Source: JBGPHT01 sp041484525
Lineage (GTDB): Bacteria > Acidobacteriota > Terriglobia > Bryobacterales > Bryobacteraceae
Direction: 5' to 3'
Length of the DNA: 47,131 bases
NCBI GenBank assembly: GCA_041484525.1
Contig: JBGPHT010000050.1
Span: 1 to 47,131, forward strand
Below, piece after piece: positions 25,629-33,571 of this stretch. Positions within the stretch are counted from its first letter, which is position 1, and each line of letters begins with the position of its first letter. The position numbers and the translations under genes were made by a program. Under the pieces are notes generated by a model. The model saw only the letters and a program-made list of their open reading frames with translations. It was not told the DNA's origin and did no database searches.

Positions 25629-27374
25629 CTAGCTCGCCACGAGCTCAATCCGAAACGTCGCGCCCTTTCCCGGCTCGCTCTCTACCGAAATTCTCCCCCC
25701 ATGGTCGCTCACCACCGATTGCACGATCGCCAGACCCAGGCCCGTCCCGTGCGTCTTCGTGGTGTAGTAAGGCGTGAACAGGCGGCCGCACTCTTCCGGG
25801 GTGAGCCCCTGGCCTGTATCCGAGACCTCGATGCGGACGCCGCCGTCCAACGCCCTGGTTCGCAGCGTCAGCGTGCCGCTTTTCGGCATGGCGTCGATCG
25901 CATTGAGAATCAGGTTGCGAAGCGCGCGCGTCATCTGCTCGGCGTCGGCCGGGATGGACTTGAGGGCCGGATCGAAATCCGTGACCAGACGCACCGAAGC
26001 CTCCGCGAGCTGTGCTTCGAAAACCTTGACCGTGGCGCCGGCCAGTTGATTAAAATTTACTGGCTGCATCTCGGGCGCGGGCATCCGGGCAAAATCGCTG
26101 AACCGTGCGATGATCTGCTTCAGAGTTGCCAGCTCCGCCAGCAGGGTTTGAGTCCCTTCGCGGAAGACCTCATCGAACTGTTCCGGATACCGCTCGCGCG
26201 CCCGCTGCATGTTCTCGACCGTGATCTGCAGTGGGAACAGCGGATTCTTCAGCTCATGCGCCAGGCGTCGCGCCAGTTCGCGCCACGCCGCCACGCGCTC
26301 AGCCTGCACCAGCCGCTCGCGCTGCTCCACCAGTTCGTGCGTCATACGATTGAACGCCTTCGCCAGTTGGCCGATTTCGTCGGCCGACGTGGCCTCGACC
26401 GTGGTCCCCCAATTCCCGGCCGCCACCTTGCCGGCGCTCTCGGCCAGCCGCTGCACCGGGCGCGTGACTCTCGCAGTGGCCCACGCGCTCAACACCATCC
26501 CTACCAGGATTCCGCCCGCCGCCACATATATACCCGTCCATCGCAGCGAGGACTCCAGCGACACCAGTTCGCGCCGGGAGCTGCCGATGAGCAGCACGCC
26601 CAGCAGGTTGTCCTCGTAACCTGTCAGCGGCAGCGCGTGAAAGGTCTCGGCATCGGCGCCGCTACCTACCGTGTGGCCGGCTTCGCGCTTCTCACGCTCC
26701 ACCTGTTCGATGAGCGGCCGCAGCGCCGCCACCGATACCGCAGGCCCGCCGGCGCCGATCAACTCCGCCTCGGAAAACTGTGGCTGCAGGTTGCGATAGA
26801 GCAGCACGCGCATTCCCGCCGGCAGCACCAGGCTCGACAGAAATTGCCGGTCGAGTTGCTGCCCACCCACCACGAATAGCTTGCGGTCGCCGGCCATGGC
26901 CACTCCGACCGACAGCAGCGAGAGCGTCATGCCGTCCGGCAGCTCTTCCCGCTTCAGGAAGGCGCCGCGTGTTTTCCAATCGGCGCGCTCCGCCACCCAG
27001 TCTTCCTTGTAGCCGAAACGCGCGGCCCACTCGGCGGACGAAATGATGGTTCCGTCACCCGCCACCAGTTCCAGCAAGTCGAGGCCGTGCGCCGATGCCA
27101 GGGACGCCGCCTCGCCATAATAAGGAGCGTAGTCCGCGGCGATGGCGATGTTGACGGCCGCGTCCGAAGCTGCGATCCCGCGGACAGCGCGTGCGATCTC
27201 CTGCCCCCGCCGGTCGAATTCCTTGCGGAACTGCGCCAACAGCGCATCCACGCGCTGAGTTTCCAGGCGTTCGAACGCCTCGCGGGTGCGCTCCGAGAAC
27301 AGCCATTCCACCAGCCCTACCGAGGCCACCACCGCCACCGTGAAAATCAACAGCAGGCGGGTGCGGAACGTCAT
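25629..27374 (-). CDS. NtrY-like membrane sensor histidine kinase
   Basis: About 581 residues from ATG 27374, chosen because it forms an ATGA overlap with the stop of the upstream SBP-like gene (27373-27371). TM1 is at residues 3-20, followed by a periplasmic sensor region (~25-265), TM2 (~275-297), a HAMP domain, the DHp helix with phospho-His in ARRLAHELKNPLFPLQ and a HATPase domain (NLILNAIDAM N-box, DTGQGLTPEE G1, TKTHGTGLGLAIV G2). LAHELKNPL is typical of NtrY-type kinases. The large periplasmic domain and the preceding solute-binding-like gene suggest it reads an envelope or ligand signal. Partner: the regulator 33 bp downstream. Confidence 0.94.
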   Translation of the reverse strand: MTFRTRLLLIFTVAVVASVGLVEWLFSERTREAFERLETQRVDALLAQFRKEFDRRGQEIARAVRGIAASDAAVNIAIAADYAPYYGEAASLASAHGLDLLELVAGDGTIISSAEWAARFGYKEDWVAERADWKTRGAFLKREELPDGMTLSLLSVGVAMAGDRKLFVVGGQQLDRQFLSSLVLPAGMRVLLYRNLQPQFSEAELIGAGGPAVSVAALRPLIEQVEREKREAGHTVGSGADAETFHALPLTGYEDNLLGVLLIGSSRRELVSLESSLRWTGIYVAAGGILVGMVLSAWATARVTRPVQRLAESAGKVAAGNWGTTVEATSADEIGQLAKAFNRMTHELVEQRERLVQAERVAAWRELARRLAHELKNPLFPLQITVENMQRARERYPEQFDEVFREGTQTLLAELATLKQIIARFSDFARMPAPEMQPVNFNQLAGATVKVFEAQLAEASVRLVTDFDPALKSIPADAEQMTRALRNLILNAIDAMPKSGTLTLRTRALDGGVRIEVSDTGQGLTPEECGRLFTPYYTTKTHGTGLGLAIVQSVVSDHGGRISVESEPGKGATFRIELVAS

Positions 27375-28366
27375 GGCCGCCCACCTTCGAGCCACAGATT
27401 CTCAAAACGCCACTCGCCAAGGTGTGTGATGCCGGGGCCGCCGCGCACGCGTGTGGCGGCGCCCATAATGTCCGGCAGGTGGAAGAGCGGGATCACGCGG
27501 AAGCCATCGAGAAGGCTGCGTTCGGCAGCGTAAAGGGCATCCGGCGATTCCGCGCGCGGCGGCTCGGGCAGGCCAAGTCCGGTCGCGATCCCCGCCAGTG
27601 CGCGCCAGGGATCGGACGATTCCACGCGAACCTGCACCAACCTCACATCCGCGTTGGAGCCCGGTGCTGCAACCGTGAGGGCCAGCCCCGCATAGCGAGC
27701 GTTCAACGCGATGCGCTCGGCGATCGGCCGTACGGCCGGGTCGGTGAAGCCGATGGTGAGCGACCGCGCCGCGGCCGGCAAGCCCGCTACCAGTTGGCGG
27801 GCCTTATCTACGTCGGCGCTCGTGGCGAAGAGGAAGGCGTATCCCGAGAGCCATTGCGGGAGCAGCGCGCCCGAAATCTCGCCCTGCCGCTGCAGCAGCA
27901 CGTTGTGAATGGCCGCACGGTCCACGGCGAGCGCCAGTGCCTCGCGCAAGCGTGCGTCGTCCACGCGGGGCCCGAATGCCAGCGCCATCACGCGAACCGG
28001 CGAGGACGACCAGACTCGCCGCCCGGCTAGCGGCTCATTCGCCGCCAGCTCGATGACGTCCGCCCGTCCCACTTTGAAGTCGATGGATTGCTCGCGCAGC
28101 GGCCGCGCCATCTCGATTTCCACGCTATCCAGGTACGGCCTCCCGCCGGCGGCATTTTCGTCGGCGCTGTAGACCGCGCGGCGGCCCGCCTCCCAGTGCG
28201 TGATGTTGAAGGCGCCGCCCAGGTCGGCCATACCGGGGCCTTTCTGCGGCGGGTCGGCGGTTTCCCCGGCGTCGCGGACCTGGACCTTCAGCGTCCCGCC
28301 GTAGTGCGGGCGTGTCGCGGCGCAGGCGACCGCGATGCTAAGAACCGCAAGCCACCGTGATGACAT
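27371..28366 (-). CDS. compact SBP_bac_5-like extracytoplasmic binding protein
   Basis: 331 residues, about 200 shorter than usual oligopeptide/nickel-type binding proteins. A signal peptide (MSSRWLAVLSIAVACAA) is followed by HYGGTLKVQVRDAG, the typical SBP_bac_5 opening, then a jump into the C-terminal lobe: DDARLREALALAVDRAAIHN (the family R.A...AIDR motif) and GALLPQWLSGY. Much of the N-terminal lobe seems absent, yet the frame is intact, so this looks like an evolved short form rather than a broken gene. No ABC permease is nearby. Its stop overlaps the kinase start (ATGA), so the most economical role is a periplasmic ligand sensor feeding the kinase. That is inference. Confidence 0.75.
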   Translation of the reverse strand: MSSRWLAVLSIAVACAATRPHYGGTLKVQVRDAGETADPPQKGPGMADLGGAFNITHWEAGRRAVYSADENAAGGRPYLDSVEIEMARPLREQSIDFKVGRADVIELAANEPLAGRRVWSSSPVRVMALAFGPRVDDARLREALALAVDRAAIHNVLLQRQGEISGALLPQWLSGYAFLFATSADVDKARQLVAGLPAAARSLTIGFTDPAVRPIAERIALNARYAGLALTVAAPGSNADVRLVQVRVESSDPWRALAGIATGLGLPEPPRAESPDALYAAERSLLDGFRVIPLFHLPDIMGAATRVRGGPGITHLGEWRFENLWLEGGRP

Positions 28367-29528
28367 ACGCTGTGTACTTTCCCGAAACCAGATTCTTCAC
28401 GATCGCCACCGCCGACGTCCCGCCTGAACTCCAGAGCGCCGTGACCGGTCCCGGCAGTTCCATCGGCGCAGTGAGCAACACGGGTGCACGGTTGACGATG
28501 GCATAGCCCTGGATGGCATCGGACTCGCTGCCGTCGCCCGCCCGCGTCGCCAACACTTGGGTTCCCCCGCCGCAGCGGGCGTCCGTGCCGGCGATGTCGC
28601 TGCCCCACGAGGAGATCGTGCCCGTGGGTTCGAACGAAGGATCGAAGATTTGCGTGCGCCCATCCACCATCGCGAACAGCCAGACCTGCCGGCCCTGCTC
28701 CTCGACTTCAGCGGCGGAGTAGAACGGAGCCAGCGTTTTCCGGAGGCCGGTTTGCGTGGTGAGTCGCCCGTCGAAGTAGTTGCGCGCGGCGGCGAAGTTG
28801 CCCAGCAGCATGGCGCGGCTGCCGGACTCGATCACCCACGGTTCGTCGCCCGGGCGGCACTCCATCTCGAGCGCTGGCCCGACGGCGCCGCTGCAATGCA
28901 CGCCCGGCAGGAATGCCTGAAACGCGGCTCCGTTCAGCCGGAGATGCCCGCGCAGATCGCGCGCCCAGGGCTTGGACGGAGTCAGACGCAGCGCGCCCCG
29001 GGGCTCATTCTGCCGGCCATACAACGCGACTTTGGAAGGCGATAACACCAGCATGCCCTCAGGCGGGAATGCGATATCCAGAATCGGTTCGTCCTGTTCC
29101 CAGACCTGCTTCTTCTCCAACAGGACGGCTGGCGCCGCACCCGCTGCCGGCCCGGTGCGCTTCCAGCCGGCGATCCAGACTTGCCGCTCATCGCCCTTCC
29201 GCGCCTCCGCTACCAATAGGTACTGCGCGGCGTCTTGCGACAGCGTGACCTGCAGTTCTACGGTGGGCACCACTTCGCTGATCCGCAGGCCGGCATCCCG
29301 CAGCGCCGCTTCGAGCGCGCTGCGCGCCTGCGAAAATTCGGGCGATCCCACAGACGAAACGTTGCGCCATGTCACCGCCACCGTCTCGCCCCGTCCGGCC
29401 AACCCGGCCGTCTTGCGCGCCAGTTCGCGCGCGGCGCCCGTCACGTCGTCAGCAGCGGAAATGGGCGGCGGGAGGAAGAACACTAGCGCGGTGCAAACCG
29501 CGTGCCAACCCTTCACGGCTGCGATCAT
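28338..29528 (-). CDS. exported protein of unknown function
   Basis: 396 residues from ATG 29528. This start is fixed by the ATGA overlap with the stop of the 42-residue gene (29527-29525) and gives a signal peptide (MIAAVKGWHAVCTALVFFLP). The mature part opens with a region like a small GTP-independent envelope domain (ARELARKTAGL, SVGSPEFSQARSALEAALRD), then a likely beta-propeller of about five blades with no catalytic motif I can name. The last 29 nt overlap the SBP-like gene. Probably periplasmic and functionally tied to the transpeptidase or sensor genes around it. I do not recognise a named family. Confidence 0.75.
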   Translation of the reverse strand: MIAAVKGWHAVCTALVFFLPPPISAADDVTGAARELARKTAGLAGRGETVAVTWRNVSSVGSPEFSQARSALEAALRDAGLRISEVVPTVELQVTLSQDAAQYLLVAEARKGDERQVWIAGWKRTGPAAGAAPAVLLEKKQVWEQDEPILDIAFPPEGMLVLSPSKVALYGRQNEPRGALRLTPSKPWARDLRGHLRLNGAAFQAFLPGVHCSGAVGPALEMECRPGDEPWVIESGSRAMLLGNFAAARNYFDGRLTTQTGLRKTLAPFYSAAEVEEQGRQVWLFAMVDGRTQIFDPSFEPTGTISSWGSDIAGTDARCGGGTQVLATRAGDGSESDAIQGYAIVNRAPVLLTAPMELPGPVTALWSSGGTSAVAIVKNLVSGKYTAYVITVACGS

Positions 29529-29653
29529 AGCACATCGCGATTTTCTCCCCCGGTTACGATGCGGATGACGCCGCGGAGGCACGTGCGCGCCACCAGGAAC
29601 GACACCGGAAACGTTATCGCCGCCATCAACACGACACCCAATACGCCAGCCAT
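29525..29653 (-). CDS. 42-residue single-pass membrane peptide
   Basis: A very short gene, well supported by its signals: a perfect GGAGG (29664-29660) lies 6 nt before ATG 29653, and the stop overlaps the next gene start as ATGA (29528-29525). The peptide has one hydrophobic helix (VLGVVLMAAITFPVSFLVA), then a short basic segment (RTCLRGVIRI) and an end GGENRDVL. It begins 12 bp after the L,D-transpeptidase stop. Likely an inner-membrane peptide, perhaps regulatory; no family recognised. Confidence 0.7.
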   Translation of the reverse strand: MAGVLGVVLMAAITFPVSFLVARTCLRGVIRIVTGGENRDVL

Positions 29654-29665
29654 AATAGTCCTCCG

Positions 29666-30223
29666 TTACTGCGCGGGGCCGGACTCCGCCGGCGTCCCGT
29701 GTGCCACCAGCACCCGTCCGAAGATGCGGTCCAGCTCCGGAGTGCGCTCGCCGTAAAGTTCCACTTGGTCGCCGACGGCGACAATCTCGAACAGTTCTTC
29801 CGCATCCCGGTTGCGCATCCGGATACAGCCGTGCGAAGCGTTATGCCCGATCGAAGCGGGATCGCTGGTGCCGTGGATGCCGTAGCCCTTCAGGCTGAGA
29901 CCCATCCAACGCGTACCTAGGGGATTCGACTTCCCGGGCGGAACGATTCTTCCCTTCGTGTACCAGGTCGGATGCATCAGCCGTGTCGCGATCTTGAAGC
30001 TGCCGGCCGGACTCGGAGTTGCCGTTGCGCCAACCGCAGTGGGATAGATCTTGATGATGCGGTTGTCTTCGAGGACCGCCAGTTGCCGGTCCGGGATGCT
30101 GATCACGATGCGCCGCGCACTCGCCGCCTGCTTGTCCTGCGCCAGCGCTTCCGCGGCTGCCATGAGCATCACGCCGGTAAACGCCGCCAGCTTTCTGATC
30201 TGTTCTTCCGCCGTCCTGAGCAT
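29666..30223 (-). CDS. L,D-transpeptidase (YkuD fold)
   Basis: 185 residues with an N-terminal signal segment (LAAFTGVMLMAAAEALA). The YkuD domain covers about residues 37-165. The catalytic signature is complete: GIHGTSDPASIGHNASHGCI with His117, His131 and the nucleophile Cys133 in SHGCIRM. Family members form 3-3 crosslinks in peptidoglycan or attach lipoproteins. It heads the minus-strand envelope cluster. Its ribosome-binding site GGAGG (30235-30231) sits inside a perfect 14-bp palindrome, which could limit initiation. Confidence 0.93.
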   Translation of the reverse strand: MLRTAEEQIRKLAAFTGVMLMAAAEALAQDKQAASARRIVISIPDRQLAVLEDNRIIKIYPTAVGATATPSPAGSFKIATRLMHPTWYTKGRIVPPGKSNPLGTRWMGLSLKGYGIHGTSDPASIGHNASHGCIRMRNRDAEELFEIVAVGDQVELYGERTPELDRIFGRVLVAHGTPAESGPAQ

Positions 30224-30230
30224 CTCGGAA

Positions 30231-30244
30231 CCTCCGTACGGAGG
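30231..30244 (-). promoter_or_regulatory. perfect palindrome containing the L,D-transpeptidase RBS
   Basis: CCTCCGTACGGAGG reads the same on both strands. On the minus strand its second half GGAGG is the Shine-Dalgarno 7 nt before ATG 30223. In mRNA the two halves could pair and hide the RBS; in DNA it could be a repressor site. An 8-bp palindrome TCACGTGA (30314-30321) lies further upstream. Confidence 0.55.
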
Positions 30245-30333
30245 AATCGGATGCAGGCGTGTGACCTCCTAATAAGCCGCTGATTCTAAATGGCTTGCTG
30301 AATCCTATTTGTGTCACGTGAAACACGTCGTGG

Positions 30334-31011
30334 CTAGTTCAACACCAGCTCCAGTTCCGGCAGCCGGATGATCTTCTTCTGAATGGCATACTGCACCAAC
30401 TGCGCTTTGTTGTGGATGTCCAGCTTGCGCATCAGGTTGAACTTGTGCGCTTCCACCGTCTTCACGCTTAACTCGAAGCTGATGGCGATCTCCTTCACCG
30501 ACCTGCCCTCGGCCAGCAGCTTGAGAACTTCCCGTTCGCGTTTCGTAAGCGTTCCGAAACGAGGTTGGCGGGCCGGCCCACGACCCTGAACGCGGAAATC
30601 GTCCACCAGGCGCGTTAACAGACGCGGGCTCAGATAACTTCCGCCGCGGTGCACTTCGCGGATGGCGGTGAGCAATTGATCCGCCGGCGTCTCCTTAAGG
30701 ATGTACCCGCTGGCGCCCATGTCAACGCACTCGGTTACGTACTCTTCGTCGTCATACATCGAGAGGAATACTACCCGCGTCTCGGGCCGCTCCTTGCGGA
30801 TCAACCGCGTGGCTTCGAAGCTGCTCATGCCGCCCATCCCGATGTCCATCAGCACCACGTCGGGACGCGACTGGCGCGCCAGGGCGACAGCTTCGGAAGC
30901 GTTGGAGGCCTCGCCGGTTACTTCAATATCCTGCTCCTGGGAAAGAAGAGTCCGGATTCCCTGCCGGAATAAAGTGTGATCGTCAGTCAAGAGTACGCGA
31001 ATTTTGGCCAT
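30334..31011 (-). CDS. NarL/FixJ-family response regulator
   Basis: 225 residues. The receiver domain (1-120) carries the phosphoacceptor Asp56 (DVVLMDIGMGG), acidic pocket DD at 10-11 and Lys in GYILKET. A LuxR-type HTH follows (LTKREREVLKLLAEGRSVKE, then IAISFELSVKTVEAHKFNLM). It overlaps the 3' end of the kinase gene by 29 nt, which marks it as the cognate partner. It probably controls its own operon and unknown other genes. Start ATG 31011 fits the domain start. Confidence 0.95.
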   Translation of the reverse strand: MAKIRVLLTDDHTLFRQGIRTLLSQEQDIEVTGEASNASEAVALARQSRPDVVLMDIGMGGMSSFEATRLIRKERPETRVVFLSMYDDEEYVTECVDMGASGYILKETPADQLLTAIREVHRGGSYLSPRLLTRLVDDFRVQGRGPARQPRFGTLTKREREVLKLLAEGRSVKEIAISFELSVKTVEAHKFNLMRKLDIHNKAQLVQYAIQKKIIRLPELELVLN

Positions 31012-32374
31012 TGGTTTCCACCCGTGCAGAGTTACGCGGTAATACGAGCGTCACTTTGACGCCCTTGCCAGGCGCGGTTTGAACCGCCAGGGTGCCGCCG
31101 AGCAGCGAAGCCCGCTCGCGCATACCCGCCAAGCCGAATGACATCGGCTGGTTCCCTGCCGCCTCCGCACTAAAGCCGGCGCCGTTGTCCGAAACGCTCA
31201 GCCTGATACTCTTATCGGCACTCCGTAGGGAAAGGTTTATGTGGGTGGCCTTAGAATGTTTGGTAATGTTCTGCAGGCACTCCTGCGCAACTCGGTAGAT
31301 TACCTCTTGAGCCGGCTTGGCAAGATCCCCATTGGTCCCGCAAAACCGCAGCCGCACGGCTGCTGGATGCATCTTGTGGAAGCGCCCCGCGAGCTGCCGC
31401 AGCGCGCGCTCGAGACCCAGGCGGTCGAGCACTACCGGGCTGAGCGCGCGGACCATTCGCCGCAATTCGTTCACAATTTGCTCGGCCACCCCGCGCGCTT
31501 CCGACAGCGCTGGACGCAGTGCCTGCGGCGCATGGCGTTCCAGCATTTCCAGTTGCAGCCGAAGGAGCAAAAGCGATTGCCCGGCCTCATCATGCAGTTC
31601 CCGCCCGATGCGGCGCCGCTCGTCCTCTTCGGCCCGGCGCGACTCCGCTTCCAGACGCCGAATCTCCTGCTGCAGGCGGGCACGCTCGATGGCGGCGGCG
31701 CAGCGTTCCCCGGCTGCCTCGAGCAGCGCCAACTCGCGCGGCAGCCACGGATAAGGCGTCGAAAAGTCGAGTTCTAATAAGACACCGCGGCCGAGCGGGT
31801 ATCTCCACTGCGATTTCGTCCCGTGCTCTGTGTACGAGGGATGTGGCTCCTCTACGAACAGAATCCGTCCGCTGCGCGCTTGGAAAGAGTGGCTAAGTAC
31901 GCGGACGAAGCGTCGCAGCAGGCCGTCCAGATCTACAGCTTCGGCGGCCGCGCGAGCCAGCCCGAAAAACGCCTGGGATTCGGCCTCGCGGACCCTGTAG
32001 AACGCGTCATTCAGGGTGAACGCTGTGACCAGTTGTAATTGTTCGCGCGCCGGTCCGAAGCGGTCTCCGCAGACGGTGTCGAGCAGTGTGGTAAATCCGG
32101 CCAGAGCCGCCGTCACCTCGCCCGGCGGAATATTCAGTTTGGCCAGCCGCCGGCCGCTGTAGCGGACCTGTTCCAGGAAAGATGACATCCGCCCGGCCCT
32201 CGCGGCCGCGGCAGGTGTGATCCCGAGGAAGGCCTTCCTAACGGCGGCGTCGTAGCCGCGCCCACGCAATTGTGCGGCGAACCGCCGATCCAACCGATCG
32301 GCGTCCGGCCGAATCGCCCGCCGTAGCTGCCCGATGTGCCGGCGCGCCGCGGGCGTCAATACCGGCTCGATCAC
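30983..32374 (-). CDS. NarX-type soluble sensor histidine kinase (GAF-like)
   Basis: 463 residues from GTG 32374. The frame opens further upstream, but those residues are antisense-like and overlap the ankyrin gene; GTG 32374 overlaps the ankyrin stop as GTGA. The N-terminal ~120 residues are helical; residues ~150-260 look like a GAF-type sensor; a coiled coil (~260-300) leads to a HisKA_3 domain with the phospho-His in RRIGRELHDEAGQSL. The HATPase has an N-box QECLQNITKHS, SDNGAGFSAEA and FGLAGMRERA. No membrane segments, so it senses a cytoplasmic signal or works with the ankyrin protein. The regulator overlaps its end by 29 nt. Confidence 0.93.
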   Translation of the reverse strand: MIEPVLTPAARRHIGQLRRAIRPDADRLDRRFAAQLRGRGYDAAVRKAFLGITPAAAARAGRMSSFLEQVRYSGRRLAKLNIPPGEVTAALAGFTTLLDTVCGDRFGPAREQLQLVTAFTLNDAFYRVREAESQAFFGLARAAAEAVDLDGLLRRFVRVLSHSFQARSGRILFVEEPHPSYTEHGTKSQWRYPLGRGVLLELDFSTPYPWLPRELALLEAAGERCAAAIERARLQQEIRRLEAESRRAEEDERRRIGRELHDEAGQSLLLLRLQLEMLERHAPQALRPALSEARGVAEQIVNELRRMVRALSPVVLDRLGLERALRQLAGRFHKMHPAAVRLRFCGTNGDLAKPAQEVIYRVAQECLQNITKHSKATHINLSLRSADKSIRLSVSDNGAGFSAEAAGNQPMSFGLAGMRERASLLGGTLAVQTAPGKGVKVTLVLPRNSARVETNGQNSRTLD

Positions 32375-33558
32375 TTCGCTCCGTGTTCTCTCAAGTCCTT
32401 CGCCACTTCCAAAAACCCGTTCTCCGTCGCCGCCGCGAGGGGAGTCTTTCCCGCCTTGTTCCGGGCATTCAGTTCCGCGCCCGCCGCGATCAGCAGATCC
32501 ACCACGGCCTTTCTTCCCCATGCCGCTGCCTGGTAGAGCGGCGTCGCGCCCAACCCTTCGTCACGAGCCTCGCGGTCCGCGCCCCGGCGCAACAATAGCT
32601 CCACGACCCCGCTGTAGCCGCCCAACGCCGCGTTGTGCAGCGGAGTGAGGCCCTCGCGATCGCGCGCGTTCACGCCCGCTCCGTGGTTCAGCAGGATCAG
32701 CGAGACTTCCACGCTGCCCTTGAGCGCCGCCTGATGCAGAGGTGTCGCTCCCGACTGGTCCGGGGCATTCACGTTGGCGCCCCTCGACACTAACAGATCG
32801 ACCAGATCGGCCTGATCCTTTAGGGCGGCATCCTGTAATAGTCGATCGGCGAACCCAGCGCCGCTCCCGGCCAGCAGCAATTCGACCACCGCCCGATGCC
32901 GCCCCCGTGCGGCATTCTCGATGGGCGTATACCCGGCAAGGTCCTTCCGGTCGCGGTTGGCGCCATTGGCCAGGAGCAACTCGGCGATGTCGCGCCGGCC
33001 AGCCGCCGCCGCCTCATTCAGCGGCGTGGCGCCGGTTTCGGGATTGACCTCATCGATACGCGCGCCGTGCGCGACCAGGGCCTCGGCCGCCGCCTGATAC
33101 CCGCGCCGGGCAGCTTCATCGAGCGGCGCCGAGCCTTTCCGATCGCGCGCGTTCGCGTCCCCTCCCTTGTCCAGCAGCAGAATGACGAGCGGCGCATAGC
33201 CGCGATCCACCGCCAGGTGCAGCGGCGTCGCGCCCGAATTGTCGGCGGCCTTCACGTCGGCGCCGTGCGCGAGCAGCAGATTCACCATCGGCAGGTTGTC
33301 TTTGATGACGGCATAGGCCAGCGGGGTCGACCCGCCTTCGGCATGCCGTGCATTGACTTTGGCCCCGTGTTCGAGCAGCCAGGCCGCAATGGCGACCTGG
33401 CCGCCCCAGGCCGCATCGTGCAGCGGCGTGGCGCCGAGGCTATCCCGTTGATTGACGTCGGCGCCGCGCGCGATTTCGGCCTTGACGCGCTCCAGGTCGC
33501 CGGCCTCGACCGCCTGGTGCAAGTCCGCCGCCCGGAGTCCCGCGGCCAGCGTCAGCAC
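32371..33558 (-). CDS. exported ankyrin-repeat protein
   Basis: 395 residues with about 12 ankyrin units (e.g. SGATPLHLAVDRGYAPLVIL, EGLTPLHNAALGGYSGVVEL); unit 8 is degenerate. The N-terminus LTLAAGLRAADL resembles a short signal peptide, so export is possible; start GTG 33558 is the only good candidate after the murB stop (13 bp upstream). Ankyrin arrays bind protein partners. It is coupled to the kinase gene by a GTGA overlap and follows murB closely, so murB-ankyrin-kinase-regulator form one unit. Whether the ankyrin protein regulates the kinase is inference from gene order. Confidence 0.85.
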   Translation of the reverse strand: MLTLAAGLRAADLHQAVEAGDLERVKAEIARGADVNQRDSLGATPLHDAAWGGQVAIAAWLLEHGAKVNARHAEGGSTPLAYAVIKDNLPMVNLLLAHGADVKAADNSGATPLHLAVDRGYAPLVILLLDKGGDANARDRKGSAPLDEAARRGYQAAAEALVAHGARIDEVNPETGATPLNEAAAAGRRDIAELLLANGANRDRKDLAGYTPIENAARGRHRAVVELLLAGSGAGFADRLLQDAALKDQADLVDLLVSRGANVNAPDQSGATPLHQAALKGSVEVSLILLNHGAGVNARDREGLTPLHNAALGGYSGVVELLLRRGADREARDEGLGATPLYQAAAWGRKAVVDLLIAAGAELNARNKAGKTPLAAATENGFLEVAKDLREHGAK

Positions 33559-33571
33559 CAGAAGTGCGCCT

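Noticed and set aside
32375..32521. N-terminal extension of the NarX-type kinase
   Set aside because: Gly/Arg-rich antisense-like residues overlapping the ankyrin gene; GTG 32374 with a GTGA overlap is the sensible start.
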